Positions 44,392-57,520 of a DNA stretch of 64,000 nucleotides are shown here, piece by piece. Every line of letters begins with the position of its first letter. Positions within the stretch are counted from its first letter, which is position 1. Under the pieces are notes generated by a model. It had not been told where the DNA came from. It saw only the letters and a program-made list of their open reading frames with translations, and made no database searches. The translations under genes and the position numbers were made by a program. Source of the DNA: Aldrovandia affinis (lineage: Eukaryota; Chordata; Actinopteri; Notacanthiformes; Halosauridae); NCBI GenBank assembly GCA_029706075.1, contig JAINUG010000135.1, positions 248,001 through 312,000 of the forward strand, given 5' to 3'.

Positions 44392-47384
44392 TTATTTATA
44401 TTAATATTTTTATTTTTATTTGCGACACAAAATGAAGCCAAAGAAATGTTGCCGAGCGCTATAAAGGGGGAGAGAAATAGCCCTGTGACCGCTGCTAAAA
44501 GCATCGCCGGTTGGCCCCTAGGACTGCGGTTAAAAACACAAAGAACAAAAACAATGCCGTAGACAACAATATGTCCCAGTCCCTGAGTTCGGGCTCACAA
44601 TGGCGTGCTGACCATGAGGAAATCGGCTCTCCTCACCCGCCCCCAACCCCCATTCCCTCTCCAACACACTGTAGCTCTATTATCAGCACAGTCGCTTGTA
44701 TCAAAGTGATTTATAGCCGGGGAGAGCTCAAGTTGTTTAAAATGGCTGGTGTGATTAGTCATATATGCTTTGGAGCCGAGAGAAGGGGACCGCAGTGCTC
44801 CTGCAAATTAAAAGCAGCTGCAAGACGGTAGCCGGCCACAGCAAGGTGGTCAAACATGGCAAATGACGGGAAACCCGGGGGAAATCTGCAGGAAAAGTGG
44901 GTCATTTAAGTGGAGGAGCAGGGGGGAGGGGGGATAGGGGATGTGAGCTCAAGATCCAGAAAACTTACCTCAGTCAACCTGAAGACAAAGTCAAATCTTA
45001 TTTCAGTATCCCTGTACAATGGAAATCAGGTTTTTTTATTTGTTTGCTTTTTTACAGTCACCACAGGTATGGCACGGCAATAATAGCTTCTGTATTTTCC
45101 GTCAGGCTGTCGCATTTAGGGAACACGCGACATGTACGGTCAACCCTATACCAAAAAAAATAGAAGCAGCATTAAAAAGATGAAAGCTTTCGCCCAACCA
45201 GATTCCTTTTTCGTAGACTTCTGCACTTTTGATGCAGCTGAGGTTATTGAAGCTTCGCTGTGAAGTCCATACAAGATACGCTTCTAGTCATCTCTCGGAA
45301 ACATAGGTATGTACAGTCCCTGGCTCATACATTTTGAAGGTGCACAAAAACAAATATCGCTCTCTAAATTACAAAGTTATTGCTTCGCCTACACCGTCGC
45401 ATATCTACGCGTTCACTGATTGAAGGGAGAGGAATGATCTGCTTGGGTGAACATTATGTAAATATAATATAGCAAGAACAATGTGTCCTTATTAACTGTA
45501 TGAATAGACTGGTATGTTTCAATCAATGTTTGTCTGCTGCCTAAAGAAAAACTTAAATGAGTTATTGTCGTAAAGATGTTAAACTACATATTTTCATATA
45601 TTGATGTAAATTATTTTCAACAAGAATCAAAATATATGAAATATGCCTTATATAAAAACATATCAATACATACTTACGTAAAAATAAAAAATATAAAAAT
45701 ATATTACATTCATGCACTTGTGCACTGACAATCTATTTTGTGTGGATGTGGCAAGTTTGAATCATGAATGAGTCTTGTTTGATGGGTTCTCAAAAAGAGG
45801 CAGAAAAATAATGGAAACATGAAAAGACTCACTTGATAACTTTGTAGCACAAGCTTCAGGGTGTAAGGCTCGGTGGAGTATAGTGTGTACTGTCCTTCAC
45901 AGGGCTATGGGAAGGATCCCAAGAGGCCCACAAGCAACACAGGGCAACAAAGCCATGATTGATTCTTTTGAAATAATTCCTATAGTATATGCCATGACGT
46001 AAAGGTAAAAGGGAACGATGTAGTATATTCGAAACATGTTGTGAATGCACACTAGGAACCATAGATTATTTTGAGATCTGTTTTTTGTTTTTTTATCTTT
46101 AAAGTATCAAGCAGGGCATTGTGGTTTGGGCTTAAGGGTATAGGAACTTATTGGGCTCCCATATTGGTGATTGGTGGTCCCATATTTGTTCTGGGAGAGG
46201 AATGCACTTTGTGGCTTCTAGGCTGCGGCTCGAAAGTCAACTCAATCGAATCAAATTTTAAAACTTCATCAAATGTTATTTGGTATAGTGCTCTTTACAA
46301 TCAGAGTCATCACAAAACTCTTTACAGTGCACTTCCAGAAGGAATTGAGAGAAAAAATAAGAAAAAACAAACAAACCTAAAAGAAAGAAATGGAGAAAAA
46401 TATAGAGAATAAAAATGATTCCCTGACTCCATGCCATGGATTCAGGTTTTTATAGGTTCCTGAAGACGTTAGAGAACTACAATCTTTGAGAAACAGTTTG
46501 TAATTCATCTCCAGTAGAGGTATGGATTAATCTGACATTTAGAGGGCCTAATTACCAAATTGCTGATACCATTCAGTCTTTCATTTGGTTATTTACTTTT
46601 TGGCAGAACACACATAGCCAAGTCTCATGATTCTACCCATATACTACATATCACAAAACAGTCTCTTTGTCACTGAGCGGAAAGGATAAAGGTCAGGATG
46701 ACATTTTTCACTATGCACACAATTGACACTATGAACACTAATATCGCCACTGTACTTAAGGACACTTATGGTGAAGCAAATGCAGAAGGCAAACACAGGT
46801 CACAACTGAGGTGTGCAAATCAAGTGGCGTATTTTAAAACCTGTTAAGCCTCTGTTATCACATGAAGGTGTGACTGTGCCCTGGCCAATCTGGACACCTG
46901 TCCCCAGCCCCATTAACTTCCCCTGTCCTCTGCCATGGTCACACGAAGCCCTGCGTCACCTGAGAGGGCTGGATTGCGCTTCGCCGCCCAACGCATCCAA
47001 AAATGCATTTGCAAATCCAAAGGTTGACAGATTAACACGACACGGCGCTGGTATCCTACTATTAAAAGATTGTTGTGATCCATTGTAGCAGGATGAAGGG
47101 TAAACCTTCATGTGCTGCATAAACGCTGTCCATCCAATGGAGAAAATGTACCCAGGACTCCCTGGAAAACAATATTATTACTGAGTGGACTATCTTGGTG
47201 AAATAAAGTTGAACTGAAGACTTTGGTGAGCTGGTGACAACGGACGAAAGGTATTCTGTCACATTCACAAGATCAAGTAAGGATGCAACTCCATCACGGT
47301 TCCTGGATTGCCACAGCTGTACACGACTGGGATATTTCATGGCACAGTTAATTGAGCGTAGGGTTTTGGAGTTAGGTTTTCGCT
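44392..47384. other. Unassigned intron sequence
   Basis: No exon is recognised in these 3 kb. Near 46280-46335 the words tatagtgctctttacaatca and ctctttacagtgc resemble the 14348 repeat family. Positions 45590-45710 are AT-rich. Frames such as 46071-46412 have no known motif. Confidence 0.35.
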
Positions 47385-48262
47385 AGGTATGACGGTATAC
47401 CATGATCAAATATCAATATGAAATAGTACTATTATAAACTTAACATAATACCATAATAGTAAATCATGTGGCAAAAGTTATTTCAACCGTTACCCCACAA
47501 AATTTTTGAAATAACCCATATTAAATAATATAATACTGGACCTGGGGTGTCTGCTTAATCCCATCACCTCTTTGGCTGTTCTTACATTTTGTTTTGTTTA
47601 CAATGCGATTGCACACGTGCAGACCGCTCCTCGCATTTCCCAACCCTCGGTAGCTGTTATTAGCTTGCTAGCTACGTGGCATACATCTCAGTTTGCAGTC
47701 CCTTATATAACTTGTGATGTCTGATGCTGATTTCGATGCTGATGCGGTCTATAATGACGAGTTATATCCTCCCAAAAAGTACATTCGTTCATCCATGTGG
47801 ACTCACGTTGGATTCAGAAAGAAAGATGGTGTTGTTGTTGAGAATGAATCTCCCATCTGTAGAGAATATGGGAAACATGTAAAGCCCAGAGGAGGGAACC
47901 TTGCATTCCACCTGTGTGAACATCATCCTTCATGTTATGCCACAAAGTAAAAAAGTGAGTAGCTGAAAATAGTACTTGATCCGAAAAGCAAAATGTTGCT
48001 TAATTCGCAAAGTGATTGATTTAAATTAATGTAAACATACAATTACAAGGAGTGAACTATATTCAGTTGCATTTTTTGTTTATACTTTTCAATGAAAATG
48101 GTATATAAATCTGTAAAGAGCCATAAAATAAACAGATCGAGTTGTAAGCTTAGTGTGATACTTTTTTGTTTGTTTAAAAACTGATACCGTGATGTACCGA
48201 AAACCGTGATATTGAGTAGTAGGATTATCACACCATGAAAATGTCATACCGTCTGGAATGAC
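47385..48262 (+). mobile_element. hAT-like element with a BED-finger exon
   Basis: The ends are imperfect inverted repeats: gctaggtatgacggtatacc at about 47382 and, in reverse complement, cattccagacggtatgacat from about 48262. Inside lies an open frame with a BED-type zinc finger (47714-47950), which is normally the N-terminal DNA-binding part of hAT transposases. No RNase H-like catalytic domain or C-terminal dimerisation domain is present, so it is non-autonomous. No 8-bp duplication was confirmed. Confidence 0.7.
47714..47950 (+). pseudogene. BED zinc-finger fragment of a hAT transposase (ZBED-like)
   Basis: The 78-residue frame contains SSMWTHVGFRKKDGVVVENE, then SPICREYGKHVKPRGGN, then HLCEHHPSCYATK. 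The pattern W-x3-F, C-x2-C, H-x4-H is that of a BED finger. Here the second cysteine of the C-x2-C pair is Tyr, so metal binding is probably lost. Fusion to the rest of a transposase is absent, and the frame stops at 47950. It is the remnant of a transposon, not evidence of a host ZBED gene. Confidence 0.75.
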
Positions 48263-49504
48263 TCATTGTGTTAATTACTCATTGTGTTTGCATAAAAAAA
48301 TGCTGTTTTTTTCTGTCAGATATTAAAGATATTTAATTTTAGCACCAGTGCATGCCCCCAAACAAATGATCCGTATCAGACCAATCAGCACCTATCACAC
48401 CCACCCAAAGCAACCACTAAGAAAAACAAGGTGGAAAATTACCATGGCACAACTATCACTTTTCACCCACGCTGGTCCAAAAAAATAAAAATAATGAATC
48501 GCACTGAACAACTGCATTTGGTCATTGCACATTAGTCTGTGGTTGACACAAAAGTGTCAAATGGGGTATCTAGACCAACTGAGGCAATGTGTGCAATGTG
48601 TGCACAGAGAAGTGGAGCACAGCTGCCACTGGTAGGCTTCTCCATATGCCTGGTCAATTATTTAACTTCTGTTACAGACATTTAGCCAGATTGGCCAACC
48701 GCTACTCACAGCCTTGCCATGCCTTATACTCTACTACTGGATCCTCCTTGCGCTGCATCACGAAAATTGGCATCTCATGCCATGTCCTTTTGTTTAGTAT
48801 TAGCCACCAAAATGGGGAGGATGATTGTGTGAGCGAGATATTAACGTCCCCCACCCCCCTCACAAAGTGAAGAACACAAGTCATAGATTCAGGAAAATGT
48901 ACATAATTGCTGCCTCGGCTCCTAATCTAAACACTTATTAAGCCAAACGGTAAACTTTTTTATCTCGTGATTTAATGTGAGTTGGTGTCCTCCCCTCGGA
49001 AGTTTGAGTGTCCCCACCCTTCCTCATCTTCCTCATTCCTGAGCTGCTGATGCACTTGCGGCTCACCACTGTCTTCAAACCCGAGCGTGCCGATGTTTTC
49101 CGAGCCTGCCCAAAGCCAGCTGCACTGTCTCCATCCCCAGGTGTCAGCCAGCACGTATTCGGCAGCTCAGAGAACTCTCCAACCCCCACCCCCACCACTC
49201 CGTTTATCCAAACAGCAGACAGAGGGGCCCTCCTTTTCCCCGTTCAGTTATCTCGCCTGCCTTCCCAACACAGGAGGTGTGTATGAAAGAAGCAAGCCCC
49301 CACGGTACCTAGGGCTTTTTAAAACTTTATTATTTTTTCGTGTTTCATTTTTCCCCCCCCTTCTTCTTCAAAGGAGGGCCATCTAATATTGAAATACCAG
49401 CCTCACACATTAATGACTCGCAATATTAAGCTACCGTGTGAATTAATATGAGAACAGTATGAATACACATGAGCCCTCTATCATATTACTCTATGTATAG
49501 CAGG
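48263..49504. other. Unassigned intron sequence
   Basis: No exon is recognised. Positions 49000-49270 are relatively GC-rich and produce three overlapping open frames without known domains. Confidence 0.35.
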
Positions 49505-49742
49505 CCTGGGTCAAAAACATATTTGAAATACTTTAACTCTATAGATGCTGGTGAAATTTGAAAATACACCTGCAGATTCCTGATAATTTTCCACAGATGT
49601 TAGTAGCCAAATCACATGAGCAAAAGGAATTTTGTCCTGAATATAGGTGAAAATAGATGTTTCCTTCAAAGTTTGCCAGTGATCTTCAGAAAATCTACTG
49701 GCATCTAAAGGGTAAAGTATTTCAAATAATTATTTGACAAGC
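49505..49742. mobile_element. MITE D, better copy
   Basis: An element of about 235 bp has inverted termini: gggtcaaaaacatatttgaa, atacttt on the left and aagtatttcaaataattatt, tgac on the right. Its middle, with ctactggcatctaaagggt, matches the partial copy at 16735-16895. It has no coding capacity. Confidence 0.7.
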
Positions 49743-50457
49743 TGATATACAGACCAATCTGTGCAGCCTCATGTTGTAGGCCAGTGTTTGTGAATATGTG
49801 AGGCTGATAGCAATTATGAGACCCACAAACACATGCAGCAGGAATGTGATTACGTTCACAGTATTGCACGGCGTGTGACAATACTTTACTTTACGGACTT
49901 TGACATGTATTCAAAGTAAAGCGCGCCATCTGTACTACTGTCTCTAATTGATCTCCGATAGGAAGTGTTTTTCGGTCCCTTGCGATTACACCATTTGAAC
50001 AATATGTCTGTAAATGCGCTTTTTAACAGTGTTTATTGTCTCACATTTCGCCGTGGATCTTCTCTTTATTTTCCTCATTAGTATTCCTCTGCTTTTCCCT
50101 TGTTCAGCTGTTTCCCTTCTGTCTAAAGATGAAGAAAAATCCCCCTGAGGGAGGAATCATGCTGGAGATCTCCAAACTTACCTGGGGGACTTTAGCACTC
50201 TCCACACATACCTTCTCTTCTTATTCTTGGGGTGTAGACAGAGGCAGAGATAGTGATTTTTCGGCCTGTTTCAAAGGTTTCAGTCCACCCTCCCGTCCCA
50301 AAAGCAAAACCTACTCGAATCCCTTCGCATACAAAATAACTCCAAAGAAAAGTGTCCTTTTCTGTACTGTACACCAACAACAGTAAATAATGAACCACAC
50401 TCAATTGTTTAAAAAATACGTACGTGTAAGTTATATATCCGATTTACTGGGAATATA
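49743..50457. other. Unassigned intron sequence
   Basis: No gene or repeat boundary is recognised. Confidence 0.4.
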
Positions 50458-51448
50458 CAGGGGGGTGAAAAAATAATGGAAAAACCAAACAATGTATGAA
50501 TATTTATTAACTAATAAGGAGTTGGGCTGCCCTTGGCCTTCAGAACAGCTTCAATCTTTCTTGAAATGCTGTTGTACAAGTTGGTGTCCATGAAATCCCT
50601 CTTGAATCCATTTTGCAGTGTTTATGGGTGTGTTATCATTTTGGAATATGGGAACATCTTCAGGAAAGAATATTTGCACCATAGGGTATACCTGTTTGCC
50701 TAAAATGGCTTTGAATTCCTTGGCCATAATTCTACCATGCAGAGTAATAATCGGACCTAATGACTCCCACAAGATGGCTGCCCATACATAACAGATCCAC
50801 CACCATGTTTAACAGTTGGGAACAAGCAAAAGCTTCAATTGGCTTTCTCCAAACATAAACCCACCCAGATCCAAAAAGAGTAAAAGACAACCCATCAGAC
50901 CATATTACTTTCATCAACTGCTCAGAAGTCCAGATTTTGTGCTCATTACACCAGGTTATGCATTATTGTGCATTGCCCTTGTTTACAAGCAGTTTCCAAA
51001 TGGCAGCTCTACCATAAACATCAGCTTTGTGAAGCTCATGATGTACAGTTTATGTTGAGACGGGGTCACAGATATGTAGATTCAGTTCTGTGGTCATTCT
51101 TGAGGCTCTTGTTTTGTGGTTTTTAGCAACTATCCAGTTTAGTCTATCCCTGCCGGTGAGCTTTGAATATGACCACTGTTCCTCTTTGCTGTTGCAGTTT
51201 TTCCTTGTTTGGCATATGCCGCTATGCTTTTTGACACTGTTCCCCTTGACACATTAAATAATTTAGCATTTTCTGTGACGCACATGCAATTTATGGCCCA
51301 ACTATTTGACCTTTTTTCTAAATCTGTTAGATTTCTCATGTTGCTGCAGAACCTCGCATATCACAGTGTTGGTTGTAAAACATATTTTCTTGCAGTAAAA
51401 AGAGGTCCATATCGATATGCTATAGTTTTTCACTCCTCGCACACAGGT
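50458..51448 (-). mobile_element. Tc1-type transposon, nearly full length, decayed
   Basis: The left end caggggggtgaaaaaataat is preceded by TA. The right end ttttcactcctcgcacacag lies at about 51427-51446 and is followed by TA. The length of about 990 bp approaches that of a complete element. A transposase remnant fills the interior on the minus strand. Confidence 0.8.
50520..51339 (-). pseudogene. Tc1-type transposase pseudogene
   Basis: The N-terminus (near 51339) has a helix-turn-helix region, AKLFNVSRGTVSKSIAAYA. Then follow WTSEQLMKVIWSDGLSFTLF with the first catalytic Asp (near 50910) and VPIFQNDNTPINTAKWIQ with the second Asp (near 50630). The third motif (DLNPIE-type) is not clearly preserved near the C-terminus. 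Stops and frame changes occur between these pieces, so it is non-functional. Confidence 0.8.
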
Positions 51449-51477
51449 ATCAAAATTTATATAAGGGGGTAATCAGC

Positions 51478-51640
51478 TGTAATACTAACGATGTGGTCTA
51501 CATGCTAAAATGTCTGTGTGGGCTAGCATAGGTTGGTAAAACCAGGAGAGCGTTAAAAACCTGGATTAGTGAACACCGCAGCAACATTAGAGCAGGTGAT
51601 ATTAGAAGCCAGGTTGTGGTTCATTTCATTGGCACAAGTT
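51478..51640 (+). pseudogene. GIY-YIG endonuclease fragment of a Penelope-like element
   Basis: In one frame the + strand gives NDVVYMLKCLCGLA, a stop in place of Tyr, VGKTRRALKTWISEHRSNIR and then AGDIRSQVVVHFIG. The order V-V-Y-x-x-K-C-x-C-G-L-A-(Y)-V-G-K-T followed by R-x-x-E-H is that of the GIY-YIG nuclease at the C-terminus of fish Penelope-like (Neptune/Poseidon) retroelements. The reverse transcriptase that would lie upstream is absent, because the Tc1-type element directly precedes it. The catalytic Tyr position is a stop codon. Confidence 0.75.
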
Positions 51641-54230
51641 AACCAACGTGCAGGGGTAATACACCATTACACTTTATTTTTTGGAGCATGTAATAAGTGT
51701 GGAAGCCTTACTCTTTCAATTCTTATATTCCACTCTGACGAGACACCTTATGCTAATACTTTTTTGGAGTGCGCATATTTATTGTGCTAATGACCTCATT
51801 TAAAAACATGACCTTTATGTAACTGCATAGCAGTACTGGTTATAGAATCAGTGGTGGTATTGTCATCAGAAGCAATAATATTAATAGCAGTAGTAGTAGC
51901 AGTAGTTGTTGTTGTGGCAGTAGTAGTAATAATATTTGTAGCAGTAACTTTTGTATTGGTGTATATAATATAACCAAGTGAAGTGGCCTGATCCTCTCAA
52001 AGGTCGAATAAATTGATCTTGGAGAAAAGGTCAACGCTAATGTATGCTAGACTGCTCACGTGCCCTTAACTTTGGGAATTTATACATAAGCTGTAAGGCC
52101 AAGGATTCGCCGGTAGTGTTGCCATGAGGTGAAGCGGAGTAGGGGGTGCCTGACAAAGCTAACAGAAAGTACGTTTCTTATTGTGCCATAGCGGCTAAAC
52201 TGAGCCATACGGTCTCATTGATAAACCATGCGTATGCTCACATTTTATTACACATGGAGTGGACCTACATTTTCACACCAAGTGATTTATTAACACATTA
52301 AATGTAATAACATTTCCACACACTCCTGACCATGGGCGTGGACATTTAATTGCAGTTGAATAACTCCGCTGCAAGGGCAGGAGTTTTCTTGGCACTTATT
52401 TTTCTTGATAGCCGTTTTGTGAATGTCATACCAAGTCAGGCTATTGTAGAATTGAAATTGAATTTTTACTGCAAACTGCATTTTAAATAAAGTTCCATTT
52501 CAACCGAAGCACAGTGTCCTATGTGTACGCACATTTAAATATTAAATAACACAGCGGGGTCTGAAAATGATCATGTTATTTTAACTACAGTACTTGTATG
52601 TGTATTTACAGTAGATTATTAATTTGCCGTATTTGCTACATGCATAAATAAAAGTAACACACTCTTGACACTAATAGTAATCATACTGTGTCTAGATGAA
52701 AGGATGTAACTACTTCTGCAAAGAATTTTCCACAGCACAAAATTTGGCACAAGCATATTCCAGTCCAGGCCTTAGGGGTGAAAGTAAATATTGCGGAATA
52801 GTCCAATGAGTGGTTTTACACTGGAGAGCACTAAGGACTGGCAAGCTTTGGTGAGATAACTAAAAGCGTGGTTCACCCTGTTATACTCTCTTGTGAGTGA
52901 TTTGTATTTCCAGCATCCATCTTCTGATCAAACCAGTTATTATATAAAGGTCTTGCGCAATCATTGTATTTCACATGTAAGTTAGCATAGAGTTTGTCTA
53001 ATGGTAATCCTTCATATTTTTTTCCTGATTAAAATGCTCAGAATTGGAGATATAATCCATATCGCTCATCTCTAACGATGAGCAAGGCTGTAAGGCAGGC
53101 TGTGTGGGCGGGGAGCTAATATTCACGAGCTCACATTATTTGACATGCCTATTGACCTACGTCGGCAACGAGTCCTGCATTTTTTAAATCATAGGCATGA
53201 AAGTATGCCGAGCCTTAACAAATTGCAGCCGTTTCTATCGCTCCTCTTATTTTTTTGGTCATATGTTTAAGAAATGTTGTTTTTTGACATCCAGGCATAA
53301 CATAGTGAGGCTTTTCCATGTTAGCTAACACCTATTGCTGTCCCTCACACGAGAGTTGTTATAGCTGGCTATGTTTGCTGGCTAGTAAACAAATTGAGCA
53401 TGCCTCCTCTTTGAAGTAATGACGCTAACACGCCTTGATTTTTGGTAAGCTGTCATTAGTATTGTATTAAATTAAAATTGTGTTAAAATTAGCTGGGTTT
53501 TCTGATGTCACAAATACTCCCATGTCAACCACTAGAATTTTTATTTTTTATTTTTTTATTACAAAAGGAGAAGCCTGACCTTGCTTTATTGGCGTACCTG
53601 CAACGGACAGTTTTCAAGCTTTCAACATCCCACTTCCGCCTGGTTTCACCCAAACATCCTATTTGATGAAAAATATGATTTTGACACTTCAGTACCTGTA
53701 ATTGTCAAAATACTGGAGGAAACTCTGTGAACAGCATCAGTGATTTGTTGCCAAGCCTCAGTTTTGGCAGCACCCGATACCCCACTGCTCACAAGACCAA
53801 GCTAAATATGCTTCCTCGCCTGTGCCTCGGTCAGTATCATTTGTATTTCTGACTCAGAGTAATGACTTTCCCTTTTTCCCCCTTTTTCCTTTTAGTGGAT
53901 TTTGCATGTACCACCTTACCAAATGTGTGGGGGAATTAATTTATGTTGATTACCAGACATGTGACCATGAGCTAAATCTAAGAACAATTGATATGTATTG
54001 ACATACACAGAGAAATATGAGCAGACCTGCGGTTTTTCACAGCCTGGACGAATTCAATATGAGTTATGGACTCCTCTGAGAATACTGTTCTCGTCATTAT
54101 GTATTCTTACGTTCTTGCCTACAAAGGTTTGATGAATGAGGCCCATATAGTCTACAGTTCACAAATAATTCCTCTTTATAATCACAAAGTCCTTCTCAAG
54201 GAATAGCAAATACCTGTACCTGTTGTCTTT
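51641..54230. other. Unassigned intron sequence
   Basis: No exon is recognised. Positions 51870-51950 are a mixed trinucleotide repeat (GTA, GCA, GTT). The 52180-52270 and 54065-54145 stretches share the wording of a transposon terminus ('gataaaccatgcgtatgctc', 'gatgaatgaggccc'), but I could not define ends. Confidence 0.35.
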
Positions 54231-55500
54231 GTGCCAAATGAACAGGCTGTGATGAACGACACACGACAGAAGGCATTGATTCTCCAAGGGCCTTGGTTCT
54301 CTTTGTACTGCCTCTCCAGACACTGCTACGCTGATATTATTACTGTGCCCAGCTCTAAAGCTGTGCCGGGATCTGACAATCGAGTGCTACTGAGTCCTAT
54401 CCTATTTATTTGCCATTGGGGGGTGCAGATGCTATTCTGTGGACCGCTCGTCTATTATGCGGAATTCTTCATTGTCGATTACGAGCCGCGCGCTCATGGC
54501 GGATCAGTATGCATCGCTCTCAGCATGACGCCCGCCGTCCCACTGCTTACAGCGTGTCACCGCCGCACGGGGAGGTACGACTGCGGGTTCACGCAGCAGG
54601 CCACAAATAAAATTGCCTGTGACAGGCAAACGCAGTGCAACTGCGCGAGAGTCTTGCTCTCGCCCCGGCACCTTCAGTTTATTCGCACAATTGGCCGACC
54701 GCCCCCGTTGCCAGCGTGGCGCACCACCTCTATCAATCACGGCCCCGTTTCTGGTCCCTCCGACACCCCCCCCCCCCCTCGCCACATGGAGGGAGCAGCT
54801 CTTTATCAGCACATTCCCGATGAGTGACGGCCGTCAGGTCACGCTTCACGGGCCCCGGGGCCTCGAAGCACGACCAGGGGACACGCTGTCATCATCCCCC
54901 ACCTACGTCCACCAATCCCCCGGTCCGCTCACCTGCACTGGTGTCTCGGTAACCTTTGCATAATGTCTCCCAGCAGTAGGGGTGGGGGTGGGGGGGTGTA
55001 CACTCATTCCCTCTAATGACCCCTGGCCTCCACACTCATGTTCTGTCTCATCACCCACCTCCAATACTCCAATAGTCTTCTGGGCTTCGCAACGGCACAT
55101 CGACCACAGCTCTGTGAAGGGCCACTTCAGAGACAAAAGCCTTTCTAAAGGGGGAGAATCATGCGAGCCCAGGAGTACTTGCTCGTATTTTAAAAACAAT
55201 GTGCACCGAGAGTATACGAAGTCCAAGTTTCTGTTCCATTTACTTATTTATCTATCACCATGGTGCGCAGTGCAAAGACATATTTCAATCACTGCCTATG
55301 GAATAATTTCATATATTTCTCTGGGACACAGAGTTTGTGACAGGTTTTTCGGTTTCAAGTGCTTTGGAAAGCACTGTAAGGAGGCACCTCTCCCCTGTGG
55401 CTGCCTGTTGTTTGACTACTTAATTCCGAGAAGATTATTTTGGCACGGTAATACTCCAAGGCCTCCTTTAGTTAAGTTGTGGACTGCGGGGGAAAAGTGG
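54231..55500. other. GC-rich unassigned sequence
   Basis: Positions 54360-54960 are GC-rich and give open frames up to 198 codons on several overlapping frames of both strands. No conserved motif, splice pattern or codon preference singles one out, so none is called as a gene. Confidence 0.4.
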
Positions 55501-56471
55501 ATTAAACGAGAGTGAATGTCTCTTCAATGCCTGCGTATATCCAAGAGCGCCATGTTCACGCCATAGTTTGTTGCCAGAGGTCAGTCAGTGCACCGTAGGC
55601 CACAGACTAGGTCATGCTCTTCCTCATAAACAAGTGTCGTTTGGTACTGAGTGTCTAAATGTAAAACGGAATGTCAGTTTGTAGAGGGTAGTGTACTGGG
55701 CACAGACCTAAGGAGAAAGAGAGGCAAAAAAAACGCACACAAAAAACCTGATGCTTAGTCAAGGCCAGTTCTTGAAAGGAGATATGCAACAAACAAGAAG
55801 CCAATAAATGTGGAAAAAAAGGAAGGTTTCAAATAAAATATCTGTGATTTCAAATCCTTTACAGCAAACCCCAGCCATTTCACCAAATGCTATACTTTTG
55901 TTTCTTAGCAAGTGCTCGTACAAGGGCACCTTTGTAAGAGATTTGTCAGAGTGTTTTAGATTTGCTCGAGTAGTAAGATTAAATGACAAAATATTATTTC
56001 TAGCAGCTAAATCAATTTCGGAGCACAGTATTGCCTAATCTCAAGCTGTGGCAGTGAAAATGTAACGCAGTCAACTCCCAACCGATCGTGGGTGGCATGA
56101 TGTTATTGACATTATTTATATTGACGTTATTGTTTCCCAGAGTTGTTCAGTCACTTTACCTTAATTAAAATCAATTCCGCTTATCTGTGTGTGTTCTACA
56201 AGTCAACTTAGTTAAAAAATTGAAAAAAACTGCCAAGCAATCTGCATCAATTCAGCAGCCAAACCTGTTTCGCAGTGAGAGTGACACTGTGTTTGTTTTC
56301 CATCCTCATGAAGTATTGTCATGCATAATTTGAGATAATGTGTTGTTGTCATAGCAGCTTTCAAAATGTAAGAGCAACAGCCAGTTCTCCCTATTCAATA
56401 TGCACGGGGAGGAAGGGAGAGGTGATGGAGCAGAGTCTGAAAGAAAAAACCTGATCCTTTGTCCTTCCAAA

Positions 56472-56506
<35 letters not shown>

Positions 56507-56800
56507 TAAGGTGCACTCAAAATGACGGTAATCATATATAGGGGCTATAATGGGATTTTGGAAGTGGTGCAACTCAATGCACTTCTGCATCACAGTGTTT
56601 TATGCTCATCATTAGAGAGATTTGGACCCTCAGAGCACATAAAGGTTATGGTGAAGTGTACGGGGGGTGGGGGGGTTCAGATAATGTCCCATATCCATGT
56701 TTCTCATATGCATGTGAGTGAATGAACAAATCCTACAACACACAAGACTAAAAAGTAGTTCCAGTAACACCTGAATTACTTTAGGAATGAGTGTGTGACA
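55501..56800. other. Intron sequence, possible conserved block, TAA repeat
   Basis: Positions 55790-56040 are repeat-free and evenly composed and are open in both orientations for about 76 codons. They could be conserved non-coding DNA. A (TAA)n microsatellite lies at 56471-56504. No gene is recognised. Confidence 0.35.
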
Positions 56801-56930
56801 ACTAATAATAATAATAATAATAATAATAATGGATAGCATTTGTATAGCTCAAAGCGTTTTATGGTGAAGGGGAAATTCACCTCGACCACCACCAATGTGT
56901 ATGATGATGGATGATGCACAGCTTTGTTCA
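56801..56930 (+). repeat. TAA microsatellite plus 'accaccaccaatgtg' repeat
   Basis: A (TAA)n run at 56802-56830 is followed by tggatagcatttgtatagct, caaagcgttttatggtgaag and cgaccaccaccaatgtgtat. This is a second copy of the 14348-14530 family. Confidence 0.6.
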
Positions 56931-57379
56931 TATTTGATGCTCTTTGTAATTGTAATTGTTATTACGTACGTTTCCCTAATGTAATTACAATGTTGTAACA
57001 TAGGAAAAAGGACAATGCAATGTGGTCCTTTTACCCGTTACTATTGTGTGGCGGTACCATAGAGTGTTGCCATAGTCACTAAATTCAAAATATTAACATA
57101 AACTAATTAAAATGTAGACAATATGTATGTGGAAAAATGTAATTGGCTAAATGTAATTTTGTAATGTAATTTTGTCAAATTTAATTTTCTTTGTCTTGTG
57201 AACGTATAGTAAACAGAAAACTATGATGCTACTACACAGATCATATGGCAATTGTAGAAATGCAGGATGGTTATATTGTAATATTAGCTTCATAGTACCT
57301 GTGAAACTCCTACTGATCGTTCTCTTACAGGATCACAAACCAGAATCACAAAACTCACAGAGTAGAACGGATCTGTGAG

Positions 57380-57520
57380 TAATGCAAACCAATCAGAATC
57401 TCTCCACTCAATGACGTCCACCAATAGAGGCCTTGGACTGAAAAATCCTTGTCTGAAGAGCTAGTGCCATCGCGTACAGATCAATATAAAACCATCACGT
57501 GCTCGGGGCTTAAAGAAATA
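57380..57520 (+). promoter_or_regulatory. Promoter-like cluster (octamer, CCAAT boxes, CRE, TATA)
   Basis: Within 120 bp, on one strand and in the usual order, lie an octamer-like ATGCAAA (57382), CCAAT in aaccaatcag (57389), a cAMP-response-like TGACGTCC (57412), a second CCAAT in ccaccaatag (57418), a TATA-like aatataaaa (57483) and an E-box CACGTG (57497). A start site would be expected near 57515. The first ATG downstream (57596) opens a frame of only nine codons. It could be an internal promoter of the host gene, a non-coding RNA promoter, or chance. Confidence 0.35.

Noticed and set aside
54231-54827. Longest open frame (198 codons, +)
   Set aside because: It lies in GC-rich sequence where several frames on both strands are open, and it shows no domain, splice signal or family pattern.
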